A stretch of DNA of 22,627 nt from CAYSAA01 sp964428905 (GCA_964428905.1 CAYSAA010000188.1:1-22627), one strand, 5' to 3'; numbered from the stretch's first letter, positions 1 to 7,796 are shown. Notes: a model not told the origin generated them from the sequence alone. Made by a program: numbers and translations.

Positions 1-211
1 CAAATTCTTCTATCTCTGTTCCCGAGAATACAGTCTTGCCAATACCTTCCATTCCCGCCTCTATTTCGTCAATAAAAATAAACTCTTCCTGAGCATTAAT
101 AACCAATTGTGTCATTACAAAAAATAATAGGAATAGAAAAGAAAAAAGAGCAATTTGTTTAAAGGTTTGCTGCTTATCATTTAGTTTGAAACACATTATA
201 ATCATTTTCAT
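1..211 (-). CDS. Exported SpoIVB-type S55 peptidase-domain protein, N-terminal 70 residues only
   Basis: Partial gene running off the left edge; I translated it by hand. An in-frame TGA lies four codons upstream of the ATG at 211, so translation begins there or at the in-frame ATGs at 205 or 196. The Shine-Dalgarno is weak. Residues about 18-40 form a hydrophobic signal peptide ending in a VINA-type cleavage region. Directly after it comes a segment with the pattern GMEGIGKTVFSGTEIEEF at about 53-70. This matches the conserved start of the S55 (SpoIVB peptidase) domain, whose usual form is GM.G.G.TVF.GT.IE.F. In spore formers SpoIVB is a serine peptidase in forespore signalling; S55-domain proteins also occur in non-sporulating bacteria, where their role is poorly known. 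It starts 36 bases after the MreB stop and is probably co-transcribed. The catalytic residues lie outside the window, so activity cannot be judged. Confidence 0.75.
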   Translation of the reverse strand, partial: MKMIIMCFKLNDKQQTFKQIALFSFLFLLFFVMTQLVINAQEEFIFIDEIEAGMEGIGKTVFSGTEIEEF

Positions 212-247
212 ATTTAGCTTTCAATAATTCTTTTTCAGGAATACCTA

Positions 248-1267
248 TTAACGTTGCGTACTACTGATTAATCCCTGTTTTAATAGGTGAATCTGATCTA
301 ATACTTTTCCGGCACCTAAGGCAACACAAGATATCGGATTTTCAGCAACATAAACAGGTATTCTATTTACTTTGGTTAGCAAAACATCAAAATTTCTTAA
401 CAGGGCTCCGCCCCCGGTAAGGATCATTCCTTTATCGGCAATATCAGCAGAGAGCTCAGGAGGTGTCCTTTCTAGCACCATCTTAATGCCATCTAATACC
501 ATTTCTAAGGTTTTGGAAATTGCCTCAAGTACCTCAGATGAACCCACCTCAATGGTTTTAGGTAATCCGGAAACAAGGTCTCTTCCTCTTATTTCGGCAT
601 AGGTTTCGGTTTCCGGCTCCATAGCTGTACCAATAACAATTTTTAAATTTTCGGCTGTTTTTTCTCCAATCATGAGATTGTACTTGCTTTTAATATATTT
701 AATAATATCTTCATCGAAATTATTACCGGCAATGCGCAAGGATTCACTTTCTACGATTCCTCCTAAAGAAATAACGGCAATATCTGTCGTTCCCCCTCCG
801 ACATCCACCACCATATTGCCATAAGGTTCACTAATGTCCAAACCGGCGCCAATAGCAGCAGCAATGGATTCTTCCACTAAGTAAGCCTTTTTAGCACCTG
901 CTTGAACTGCTGCTTCCAGAGCTGCCCTCTTCTCCACTTCAGTACCACCAGCTGGTACACATATAACTACCTGTGGTCGAAATAATTTTGAGTTAGAAGA
1001 TACCTTTTTTATAAAATAGGTCAACATTTTTTCTGTCACATCATAATCAGCAATCACTCCGGCTTTCATAGGTTCCAGGGCTATAATGTTCCCAGGAGTT
1101 TTCCCCAGCATTTCTTTAGCATCCTTACCCACTGCAAATACTTTTCCCGTATCCCTGTAAATGGATACTACAGAAGGTTCCTGTAAAACAATCCCTTTCC
1201 CTTTTTGAAATATTAATACACTTACGGTTCCTAAATCGATACCTAAGCTTTTGTCCATACCCAGCAT
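248..1267 (-). CDS. mreB: Rod-shape-determining actin homologue, MreB/Mbl family
   Basis: Bacterial actin that forms membrane-associated filaments and guides side-wall peptidoglycan synthesis. Its 339 residues are the normal family length. Seen: phosphate-1 loop GIDLGT at 9-14, phosphate-2 region DVGGGTTDIAV near 154-164, and the adenosine motif LTGGGALL near 285-292. The start at 1267 is supported by AAGGAGGT about ten bases upstream; a second ATG three codons on is less well placed. It follows murA, which resembles the murA-spoIID-spoIIID-mbl region of Bacillota without the sporulation genes. The mreD-mrdA-rodA cluster is 18 kb away and probably has its own mreB beyond the window. This copy is therefore better read as an Mbl-like paralogue, though sequence alone cannot separate MreB from Mbl. 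A 136-base AT-rich gap upstream probably carries its promoter. Confidence 0.93.
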   Translation of the reverse strand: MLGMDKSLGIDLGTVSVLIFQKGKGIVLQEPSVVSIYRDTGKVFAVGKDAKEMLGKTPGNIIALEPMKAGVIADYDVTEKMLTYFIKKVSSNSKLFRPQVVICVPAGGTEVEKRAALEAAVQAGAKKAYLVEESIAAAIGAGLDISEPYGNMVVDVGGGTTDIAVISLGGIVESESLRIAGNNFDEDIIKYIKSKYNLMIGEKTAENLKIVIGTAMEPETETYAEIRGRDLVSGLPKTIEVGSSEVLEAISKTLEMVLDGIKMVLERTPPELSADIADKGMILTGGGALLRNFDVLLTKVNRIPVYVAENPISCVALGAGKVLDQIHLLKQGLISSTQR

Positions 1268-1357
1268 ATTGAAAGCTACCTCCTTACAAATTCCTTTCCT
1301 TAGTTTATCGCAATTTACTTATTATCTTATTATCGCGTAGCAAGTATAGTAAATAAC

Positions 1358-1366
1358 ATTGTATCA
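1358..1366 (-). promoter_or_regulatory. Candidate extended -10 promoter for mreB and the S55 gene
   Basis: In the 136-base gap between murA and mreB, the minus strand reads TGATACAAT, an extended -10 (TGn plus TACAAT, 5 of 6 matches). No good -35 lies 17 bases upstream, which extended -10 promoters can tolerate. Transcription would begin near 1351 and leave a leader of about 84 bases before the ATG. The same gap has a tandem TTATTATC duplication at 1319-1334 and inverted ATTTACT/AGTAAAT at 1313-1319 and 1348-1354 of unknown meaning. Confidence 0.35.
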
Positions 1367-1403
1367 TAATTAAAAGATATATTTTATTTTTCGATCCTAC
1401 TTT

Positions 1404-2663
1404 TCATTCTCTCCTGATATTTGCACCTAAAGTTCTCAATTTTTCCTCCAGTTTAACATAACCTCGATCGATATGGTAAATTCTACTAATTTCTGTGGTT
1501 CCTTCCGCAACCAAGCCTGCCAATACCAAAGCTGCTCCTCCTCTCAAATCAGATGCCATAACTGGAGCTGCGCTAAGTTTTTTTACTCCTTTAATAATAC
1601 TGTTTCTACCTTCTATTTTGATGTCTGCTCCCATTCTTCTTAAATCACCGGCATGTGTAAAACGACTTTCAAACACATTTTCAGTGATAATGCTGGTTCC
1701 ATTGGCAATGGTCATCAAGGCCATAAACTGTGCTTGCATATCAGTAGGAAATCCTGGAAAGGGCATGGTTTTAATATCAACTGATTTTATGTCACCTGAA
1801 TCGGAAATAATTATGCTATCTTCTTTAATGTCCACATCTAAACCGGCTTCTTCTAACTTGACAATACATGATTTTAAGTAATAGGCATTTACATGCTTTA
1901 TTTCTACATTCCCTCCGGTAATTGCTGCCGCAACCATATAGGTACCAGCCTCTATTCGGTCAGGGATAATGCGATAGCGTACCCCTTTGAGATTTTTTAC
2001 GCCTTGAATGGTGATAATATCACTGCCCAAGCCATCAATTCTGGCTCCCATTTTGTTCAAAAAATTCCCTAATTCTATTACTTCCGGATCTTTTGCCGCG
2101 TTCTCTATGGTAGTATTCCCATCTGCCAATGAAGCAGCCATCATAATATTTTCAGTTGCGCCCAAACTGGGAAAATCAATGTAGATTTCATTCCCTTTTA
2201 AATTTTTTACCTCTGCTTTAATATATCCTTTTTCAGTGTTAATATTGGCTCCTAATTCTCGAAATCCTTTCAAATGAAAATCAACCGGTCTGGCACCAAT
2301 AGCGCATCCTCCCGGAAGTGATATTTTGGCCTTTTTTAGCCTTGCCAATAGTGGTCCCATCACCAAGAAAGATGCCCTCATGGTCTTGACTAATTCATAG
2401 GGAGCTTCATAATTATTAAAGTCATCAGGATCTATGAAAAGTGTATTATCATCTTTCCATTCCACTTGAACTCCTAATGTTTTGATCACTTCAATCATAC
2501 TATAAACATCTTTTAACCTGGGGACATTCTCTAAAATACTAACCTCTCGAGATAGAAGACAAGCAGCCATAATAGAGAGTGCAGAATTTTTAGCACCGTC
2601 TATTGCAACGATACCCTTTAGTGGACTCCCACCATTAATCAACAATTTATTGAAATTTTGCAT
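1404..2663 (-). CDS. murA: UDP-N-acetylglucosamine 1-carboxyvinyltransferase
   Basis: Cytoplasmic enzyme for the first committed step of peptidoglycan synthesis, transferring enolpyruvate from PEP to UDP-GlcNAc; the target of fosfomycin. At 419 residues it is full length. Seen: the substrate-loop GAKNSA with Lys25, and the loop PGGCAIGARPVD with catalytic Cys120. Because the cysteine is retained and not replaced by Asp, the enzyme should be fosfomycin-sensitive (inference from the family). The C-terminal RGGAALVLAGL motif is intact. The start at 2663 has GAGG six bases upstream, inside the 3' end of mtnA, so the two genes overlap by 17 bases and are likely translationally coupled. Its product feeds the elongation machinery represented by mreB downstream and mrdA/rodA elsewhere in the window. 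Confidence 0.96.
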   Translation of the reverse strand: MQNFNKLLINGGSPLKGIVAIDGAKNSALSIMAACLLSREVSILENVPRLKDVYSMIEVIKTLGVQVEWKDDNTLFIDPDDFNNYEAPYELVKTMRASFLVMGPLLARLKKAKISLPGGCAIGARPVDFHLKGFRELGANINTEKGYIKAEVKNLKGNEIYIDFPSLGATENIMMAASLADGNTTIENAAKDPEVIELGNFLNKMGARIDGLGSDIITIQGVKNLKGVRYRIIPDRIEAGTYMVAAAITGGNVEIKHVNAYYLKSCIVKLEEAGLDVDIKEDSIIISDSGDIKSVDIKTMPFPGFPTDMQAQFMALMTIANGTSIITENVFESRFTHAGDLRRMGADIKIEGRNSIIKGVKKLSAAPVMASDLRGGAALVLAGLVAEGTTEISRIYHIDRGYVKLEEKLRTLGANIRRE

Positions 2664-3723
2664 TACTTTCCTCTATCCTTCCCTTCGCTGATTTCTTTAT
2701 TACATTTTCCAGATTAGCAGTAAAAGGAGGCCAAATGACACCCTTTTCTGTAATTATAGCTGAAATATTATGGCTTGGAGTAACATCAAATGCTGGATTG
2801 TATACATCAATTCCAACTGGAGCGATTGATTGCCCCATGATTATTGTAACTTCATCGTGAGCCCGCTCTTCAATCGGTATTTCAGAACCGCTTTTTATAA
2901 AAAAATCAATTGTGGAAAAGGGAGCTGCCACATAAAAAGGAATTTGATGTTCCTTTGCCAAAACCGAAAGACTATAAGTACCAATTTTATTGGCCACATC
3001 ACCGTTAGACGCTATCCGATCAGCACCGACAATAACTTTGTTTATTTTCCCCTGGGACATCAAAAAACCCGCAACAGAATCACAGATTAGGGTTGTTGGA
3101 ATATCCTCAGATTGCAACTCCCAGGCCGTTAATCTGGCACCCTGCAAAACCGGTCGTGTTTCATCAGCAAAAATTTTTATTCCCTCTTTATTTTTAAAAA
3201 CCGACCGAATTACACCCAAAGCTGTGCCATAAAAAACAGTTGCCAATGACCCTGCGTTACAATGTGTTAAAATATGATCTCCGTCACTAAATAACGCTAC
3301 ACCGTTTTTACCAATCATATAGTTGATTTGAATATCCTGTTCTGCAATTTGCTCTGCCTTTAACAATATTTTTTCCTGCCATTCACTGATTGATTGTTCT
3401 TTGTGCTCGATAACACTCCAAATCTCTTTTAAAGCCCAGAACAGGTTTACTGCGGTAGGCCTGGTTAGAGATAATTCTTTTCTCGCATTATCTAATTCCT
3501 TAATAAATTGAATGTGATTCTTTGTTCTTATGTTTTTGGCTGCAAGGGCCATTCCATATGCTGCAGCAACACCAATAGCAGGCGCTCCCCTGATAGCCAT
3601 TTTTTTTATCGCATCAGCTACTTCATGATGATCCTTGCAACTCAACATTTTAAGTTGATGAGGCAACTTCCTCTGATCAATCATCAGCACCCGATTTTCT
3701 TTCCATTCTATTGTTTTTCTCAT
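2647..3723 (-). CDS. mtnA: S-methyl-5-thioribose-1-phosphate isomerase
   Basis: Converts 5-methylthioribose-1-phosphate to the ribulose isomer in methionine salvage. The protein is 358 residues, normal for the family. Seen: RGAPAIG at 45-51, the catalytic-cysteine loop THCNAGSLAT with Cys155, and GADRIASNGDVANKIGT containing the catalytic Asp235. These set MtnA apart from related eIF2B-like proteins. The ATG at 3723 has AGGAG about 16 bases upstream, longer than usual; in-frame ATT codons lie closer, so the true start is slightly uncertain. It overlaps murA by 17 bases. One gene upstream is a purine nucleoside phosphorylase that could supply its substrate. No other salvage gene (mtnB, C, D, E or K) is in the window, so the full cycle is not shown here; a shortened shunt is possible. 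Confidence 0.93.
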   Translation of the reverse strand: MRKTIEWKENRVLMIDQRKLPHQLKMLSCKDHHEVADAIKKMAIRGAPAIGVAAAYGMALAAKNIRTKNHIQFIKELDNARKELSLTRPTAVNLFWALKEIWSVIEHKEQSISEWQEKILLKAEQIAEQDIQINYMIGKNGVALFSDGDHILTHCNAGSLATVFYGTALGVIRSVFKNKEGIKIFADETRPVLQGARLTAWELQSEDIPTTLICDSVAGFLMSQGKINKVIVGADRIASNGDVANKIGTYSLSVLAKEHQIPFYVAAPFSTIDFFIKSGSEIPIEERAHDEVTIIMGQSIAPVGIDVYNPAFDVTPSHNISAIITEKGVIWPPFTANLENVIKKSAKGRIEESNAKFQ

Positions 3724-3808
3724 ATTGATAATTTTAATTCTCCTACTATACTCATACCTTGTTGATCATTTAGTTGACAAATCTTATACAAAAAAAAGAA
3801 AATCCACT

Positions 3809-4270
3809 TCAATAGACAAATAAATTAATAATACCCAAATTCGCCCAGGTAACAATAAGCCCAGCAATGATAACACCACCAACCATCATAGGGAAAGCAT
3901 ACCAGAAACGAATACCAAATAAAAATGCTGCTACCGAACCGGTCCAGACACCCGTTCCGGGAAAGGGTATGGCAACAAAAAATAATAAAAACAGTGCTCC
4001 ATATTTTTCATATCTTTTTTCATGTTTTCTAGTCCTTTGAAATAACCAGCTAAAGAATAAATCAAATACATGCCACCTTCGCAAAAATTCCGAGAAAGGC
4101 TTTAGATAAATTAATAAAAAAATTGCCGGAATAAGATTACCTAAAACTGCAAATAGATAACTGGGAAGTACAGGTAAATGATAATAGCTGATAGCAATAG
4201 GTATAGCCCCTCTTAATTCGGTTACCGGTAAAGTTGACAAAAAAGCTATTTTAATAAGATTATTTATCAA
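3809..4270 (-). CDS. Small membrane protein of the COG2426 / 'small multidrug export' family
   Basis: A 153-residue integral membrane protein. Seen: ELRGAIP at 18-24, and a central FVAIPFPGTGVWTGS segment near 98-112; both are hallmarks of the PF06695/COG2426 family. About four hydrophobic segments are visible, with a basic cytoplasmic loop RTRKHEKRYEKYG in the middle. The family name suggests drug export, but the actual substrate is not established and I do not assign one. The start is TTG at 4270. It is chosen because AAGGTGAT sits eight bases upstream inside the end of the phosphorylase gene, and no ATG is available nearby. The reading frames overlap by 11 bases, so expression is probably coupled to the phosphorylase. 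It sits between two nucleoside-salvage genes, which may be chance. Confidence 0.85.
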   Translation of the reverse strand: MINNLIKIAFLSTLPVTELRGAIPIAISYYHLPVLPSYLFAVLGNLIPAIFLLIYLKPFSEFLRRWHVFDLFFSWLFQRTRKHEKRYEKYGALFLLFFVAIPFPGTGVWTGSVAAFLFGIRFWYAFPMMVGGVIIAGLIVTWANLGIINLFVY

Positions 4271-5087
4271 TATGATTGATCACCTTTTTTACAATCCGAG
4301 TCATAATTGGTTCTGACTGAGCTGCTGCTTTTAAAATTTCCTTGAAATGAACTTTCTGCACAACGCCATCAATTGCTAAATCTGTTATACAGGACATTCC
4401 CAGCACACGCATTCCCATATGATTAGCAACTATCACTTCCGGGATCGTAGACATCCCCACTGCATCTGCACCCATTTTTATCAGGAATCGATATTCTGCT
4501 GGTGTTTCCAGCATCGGACCGGGTAACCCGGCATAAATTCCTTTGTGAAGTCGAATCCCTTCCTTTAGAGCAACCCTTTCTGCTAATTTAATTAATTCTA
4601 AATCATAGGCCTGGGACATATCAGGAAAACGGGGTCCTAATTTCTCATCATTTGGCCCAATTAACGGATTATCTCCCAGCAAATTAATATGATCAGCAAT
4701 CAGCATCAGATCACCTCTCTCGAAAAATCGATTCATGCCACCCGCTGCATTAGAAATAATAATGATAGTAGCACCTAATTCTTTCATTACTCTTACCGGA
4801 AAGGTAACTTGTTTCATACTATAGCCCTCATAATAATGAAATCTACCCTGCATTGCTACCACTTTCTTTCCTTCCAATCTTCCTATTACCAGATTGCCAC
4901 TATGCCCATGTACGGTAGAAACAGGAAAATTTTCAATTTTTTCATAGGGTATGACTACACTTTCTTCAATATCTTCGGCTAATCCACCCAGACCAGTCCC
5001 CAGAATAATTGCAATTTCCGGTTTAACTTTACTGTATTCCCATATAGATTGAACACTTTCTTCTATTTTTTCCAACATTTTTTCCAT
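4260..5087 (-). CDS. Trimeric-type purine nucleoside phosphorylase, possibly methylthioadenosine/adenosine-specific
   Basis: Phosphorolyses purine nucleosides to free base and (deoxy)ribose-1-phosphate in the cytosol. The 275 residues fit the trimeric PNP/MTAP family. Seen: phosphate loop ILGTGLGG at 28-35 (Thr where Ser is usual), HGHSG at 60-64, GRFHYYEGY at 81-89, NAAGGMN at 113-119, the base-site ETPAEYR at 194-200 and GMSTIPEVIVA at 211-221. The base-contacting position that is Asn in 6-oxopurine-specific enzymes (ITN) is Asp236 here (ITD), as in MTA phosphorylase. With mtnA close by, this suggests MTA or adenosine as substrate; that is inference. AGGAGA lies eight bases before the ATG. 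A 162-base gap separates it from xerD, but I found no convincing promoter there. Confidence 0.88.
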   Translation of the reverse strand: MEKMLEKIEESVQSIWEYSKVKPEIAIILGTGLGGLAEDIEESVVIPYEKIENFPVSTVHGHSGNLVIGRLEGKKVVAMQGRFHYYEGYSMKQVTFPVRVMKELGATIIIISNAAGGMNRFFERGDLMLIADHINLLGDNPLIGPNDEKLGPRFPDMSQAYDLELIKLAERVALKEGIRLHKGIYAGLPGPMLETPAEYRFLIKMGADAVGMSTIPEVIVANHMGMRVLGMSCITDLAIDGVVQKVHFKEILKAAAQSEPIMTRIVKKVINHIDK

Positions 5088-5223
5088 TGACTGTCTCCTA
5101 TAATCCTATAAAAAGTAATGTAACTCGAATTAATTGTTTCATCTTTCTCTTATACAAGTAAGTATTCCTTGCTTAGATATAATTAATTCTTGTTCATTAC
5201 TTGTTACTGTATTTTATTTTTTA

Positions 5224-5247
5224 ACTCAATACTACATACTCGATACT
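5224..5247. repeat. Short ACTCGATACT-type repeats just after xerD
   Basis: On the plus strand this intergenic stretch holds ACTCAATACT at 5224-5233 and ATACTCGATACT at 5236-5247, ending three bases before the xerD stop codon. The same 10-base unit recurs three times on the other side of xerD. Function is unknown; it could be a genome-wide intergenic repeat. Confidence 0.55.
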
Positions 5248-5249
5248 GT

Positions 5250-6161
5250 TTATACTCTTGGAAAAGCTTTAAAATATTCTTCCTTAATCCATTTTCTACT
5301 TACATGGGTATAGAGTTGAGTAGTGGAAATATCAGAATGCCCCAACATCTCCTGCACCGTTCTTAAATCTGCACCATTCTCAATCAGATGTGTTGCCAGT
5401 GTATGTCTTAATGTATGTGGAGTTACATTCTTTTTTATGCCCGATTTTTTAGCATAACTTTTAATCAGATAATATACTGCTTGGCGAGAAATAGCATGAC
5501 CATGACTATTTAAAAATAACCAATTTGGATCTCTGTTGTTTTTTACTAAGCGAGGCCTAATCAATTGAATATATTCATTTAAAATACTATGAGCTCTGTC
5601 ACTAAAGGGAATCCATCTTTCTTTATTGCCTTTACCCGTACACTTCAAAAGTTTATGATCCAATTTAACATCATTTCTTGGTAAACTGGTTAATTCTGTG
5701 ACCCTCATGCCAGTAGCATATAAAAGTTCAATAATGGCCTGATCTCTTTTCCCCAATATTCCGTTAAAATTCTTTTTTGCCAGTAGCTTATCTAACTCTT
5801 TTAAACTTAATGTTTGAGGCAACCTTTTTGTCAGCCTCGGAAATTCAATAAAACGAGTAAAGTCATCTTTAATATAACCCTCAGTTAATAGAAAACGGTA
5901 AAACATTTTAAGTGCCACCAGATTACGAAATATAGAATTGATACCCAAATGAACATTCCCTAAATAGTGATAATATTTAGAAAATATTTCACTGTCCACG
6001 GTCTGAAAAGTAAGATGGTTCCCAATAACAACAAATTCATAAAATTTGGATAAATCATAGCGATAGGATACAATCGTATTGTAGGCTAATCCTCTTTCGA
6101 GGGACAAATAATCTATAAAATATTCTATTAATTCCTTCTGTTGCTTCATCTTTGCCTTCAT
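5250..6161 (-). CDS. xerD: XerC/XerD-type tyrosine recombinase
   Basis: Site-specific recombinase of the family that resolves chromosome dimers at dif, or acts in mobile elements. At 303 residues it has the normal Xer size: an N-terminal SAM-like core-binding domain at about 8-95 and a catalytic domain at about 115-300. All catalytic residues are visible: Arg153 (GMRVTEL), Lys177 (TGKGNKER), His249 and Arg252 (HTLRH), His275 (LGHSD) and nucleophile Tyr284 (QLYTHV). The ATG at 6161 has little Shine-Dalgarno; the in-frame ATG at 6149 has AAGG five bases upstream and may be the true start. The 151-base upstream gap has an isolated TATAAT at 6196-6201 without a good -35. XerC and XerD cannot be told apart here. 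Housekeeping neighbours and lack of mobile genes argue for a chromosomal role. Short repeats flank the gene on both sides. Confidence 0.9.
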   Translation of the reverse strand: MKAKMKQQKELIEYFIDYLSLERGLAYNTIVSYRYDLSKFYEFVVIGNHLTFQTVDSEIFSKYYHYLGNVHLGINSIFRNLVALKMFYRFLLTEGYIKDDFTRFIEFPRLTKRLPQTLSLKELDKLLAKKNFNGILGKRDQAIIELLYATGMRVTELTSLPRNDVKLDHKLLKCTGKGNKERWIPFSDRAHSILNEYIQLIRPRLVKNNRDPNWLFLNSHGHAISRQAVYYLIKSYAKKSGIKKNVTPHTLRHTLATHLIENGADLRTVQEMLGHSDISTTQLYTHVSRKWIKEEYFKAFPRV

Positions 6162-6278
6162 TTAGTCTTAACTACTATCATTATTTCACAAAGTTATTAT
6201 AAAGTTACAATTTGTTTGATATAGTATTGTGCCTTGATTTTAAAATGATCTTACTTTCGTTTTTAATCATTTCATTGG

Positions 6279-6309
6279 ACTCGATACTATATACACGATA
6301 CTCGATACT
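6279..6309. repeat. Triple ACTCGATACT-type repeat between xerD and the TonB-like/DUF3048 gene
   Basis: The plus strand has ACTCGATACT at 6279-6288, ACACGATACT at 6293-6302 and ACTCGATACT at 6300-6309, ending four bases before the stop of the next gene. Together with 5236-5247 this makes four CGATACT copies bracketing xerD within about 1.1 kb. None was noticed elsewhere in the window. Confidence 0.6.
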
Positions 6310-6312
6310 AAT

Positions 6313-7794
6313 TTAATAAATAACTACCGTGTCCGGATGAGTCACCTGAATCCAAACATTGCCCGGCTGTACAGCCAGTCGATTCCCTTCTTGATTATAA
6401 AAAAGCGTACGAGCTTCCAGGCTATCTTTTACCCAGTTAATTTCTTCCGATCTACCGTTAAAGATAATCAATCCTTTGCCTTGTCCCACAAAATCAATAG
6501 CCAGTCGTCCTTCATCATCCAGCACCTTTCTCTCAGTATGTTGAATGATAAGATTCCTTACCTCAAGTTGTCTCCCTATCACTGCATCAATATGAGGTTC
6601 TCCATTAATAAAACGTTTATAGGTTTGAGTTTCCGGGATGTATTGATAACGTACCAAATAATCAGTATTATACCTGATATCAATGCTAGAAACTTCTTTC
6701 CCTCCAAGCACTTCGTCTTGATCGGTCTCAAACTGAAAATATTCCTTATTAATCATCTCGACATAACCTAGTTTCTTTGCTTCTTTTCTCAGCTGTTCCG
6801 TGGAAGTATAGAGATTGTAAGGTGCTATGCGATTCTGAGTTCTCCAGAACGGCTGAAAATGAAGAAATTCATTAATATCATCTATTCTTTCTTCTCTGAT
6901 AAATATGGCCGCCTCAGGACTTTCTCCGGCATGTACATAGATAGCACTATGCTCTAATGCTTTCGTGATAAAATAGGGCCGGGCACTGCGAACAGGTCCC
7001 ACATTGTCAGACTCCTCAGTAGAGTAAACAGCCAAAAAACGGGTAATCCCTCCCTCAGCCAATACCTCATAGACAACATTTGCTTTATTTAAACCGCTTT
7101 GAGGACGGGCGTTTGTGGCATTATCAATCATCACAGCCAAAGGGCGGTTTCCAAAAGGAGATTCTTTTTGTATCGCTGCAGGCAAGGTACTTATTTTTCC
7201 AGGTGTTACAACGGTTCCATAGGTAGATTCAATGCGCTCTCTCTCCTCAACCCCTAATCTTGCCTGAATTTCATATTGCCCTTGCTCTAATATTTCCCCT
7301 TCCACTTCTCTTCTGCTGCTAAGGGTAGGACTTAATGATCCGGTAGCAACCTGCACTTCCTGCCTTACGGAAACCTCTTCCTGTTCCTGTGCCATTTCTT
7401 CTGAAGCAGGAATTTCCATTTCAGGCATCTTTACCTCTACTCTGGGACTACTTTCAGTAACGGTTTCTTCCCTCTCCACTAGTGGTTGGGTTTCAATTTC
7501 CTGAATTCTGGCAGGTTCAGGCAATACAGGTTCTACTCTTGGTTTTACATCTAATTCGGCAACGGGTTCTTCCCTGATAATTTCAGGTCTTATTGTGGCG
7601 GGATTTTGAATAGAGGGTAACTCTACCATGGTCACTTCAATAATTTCTTCTTCAGGAAAATTCAAGATATCAAAAGTAATAAGATTACTAAAAACAAAGA
7701 TGAATAATAGATTAATCAATATTGATATCAAAAAAGATCGACCTAAAAAACTCTTAGAACGTGTTTTTCTTCTTTGTGCCCTGTATCCAGCCAT
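6313..7794 (-). CDS. TonB-like anchored protein with C-terminal DUF3048 (YerB-type) domains
   Basis: A 493-residue fusion. Residues 1-19 are strongly basic and cytoplasmic; 20-42 form one transmembrane helix. EVTMVELP at 53-60 and a long Pro/Glu/Val-rich stretch to about 150 resemble the periplasmic spacer of TonB/TolA. The helix lacks the His of the TonB SxxxH motif. From about 205 the protein is DUF3048: PLAVMIDNATNARPQSGL (218-235), EGGITRFLAVY (247-257), VGPVRSARPYF (265-275), HAGESPEA (288-295) and APYNLYTS (324-331). The C-terminal DUF3048 module spans about 370-490, with WIQVTHPDTV near the end. No TonB C-terminal domain is present. DUF3048 is known from B. subtilis lipoprotein YerB and has no settled function. 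It follows exbB-exbD, so it is probably the force-transducing partner of that proton channel (inference). The ATG at 7794 has only a modest Shine-Dalgarno. Confidence 0.87.
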   Translation of the reverse strand: MAGYRAQRRKTRSKSFLGRSFLISILINLLFIFVFSNLITFDILNFPEEEIIEVTMVELPSIQNPATIRPEIIREEPVAELDVKPRVEPVLPEPARIQEIETQPLVEREETVTESSPRVEVKMPEMEIPASEEMAQEQEEVSVRQEVQVATGSLSPTLSSRREVEGEILEQGQYEIQARLGVEERERIESTYGTVVTPGKISTLPAAIQKESPFGNRPLAVMIDNATNARPQSGLNKANVVYEVLAEGGITRFLAVYSTEESDNVGPVRSARPYFITKALEHSAIYVHAGESPEAAIFIREERIDDINEFLHFQPFWRTQNRIAPYNLYTSTEQLRKEAKKLGYVEMINKEYFQFETDQDEVLGGKEVSSIDIRYNTDYLVRYQYIPETQTYKRFINGEPHIDAVIGRQLEVRNLIIQHTERKVLDDEGRLAIDFVGQGKGLIIFNGRSEEINWVKDSLEARTLFYNQEGNRLAVQPGNVWIQVTHPDTVVIY

Positions 7795-7796
7795 CT

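Noticed and set aside
1495..1881. Plus-strand open frame of 128 codons inside murA
   Set aside because: Antisense shadow of a conserved enzyme; hydrophobic content reflects the reverse complement of murA codons.
2647..3723. MtnA homologue as ribose-1,5-bisphosphate isomerase or eIF2B-like protein
   Set aside because: The THCNAGSLAT and GADRIASNGDVANKIGT loops and 358-residue length match bacterial MtnA better.
3751..3780. TTGTCA and TATGAG with 18-base spacing upstream of mtnA
   Set aside because: The start site would coincide with the AGGAG ribosome site, so a normal leader is not possible.
5250..6161. xerD as the integrase of a mobile element with the repeats as attachment sites
   Set aside because: No cargo, tRNA or phage genes are nearby, and the repeats are direct, short and low-complexity; neighbours are housekeeping.
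6337..6771. Plus-strand open frame of 144 codons
   Set aside because: Lies wholly antisense to the well-supported DUF3048 domains, has no recognisable protein motif and no fitting context.
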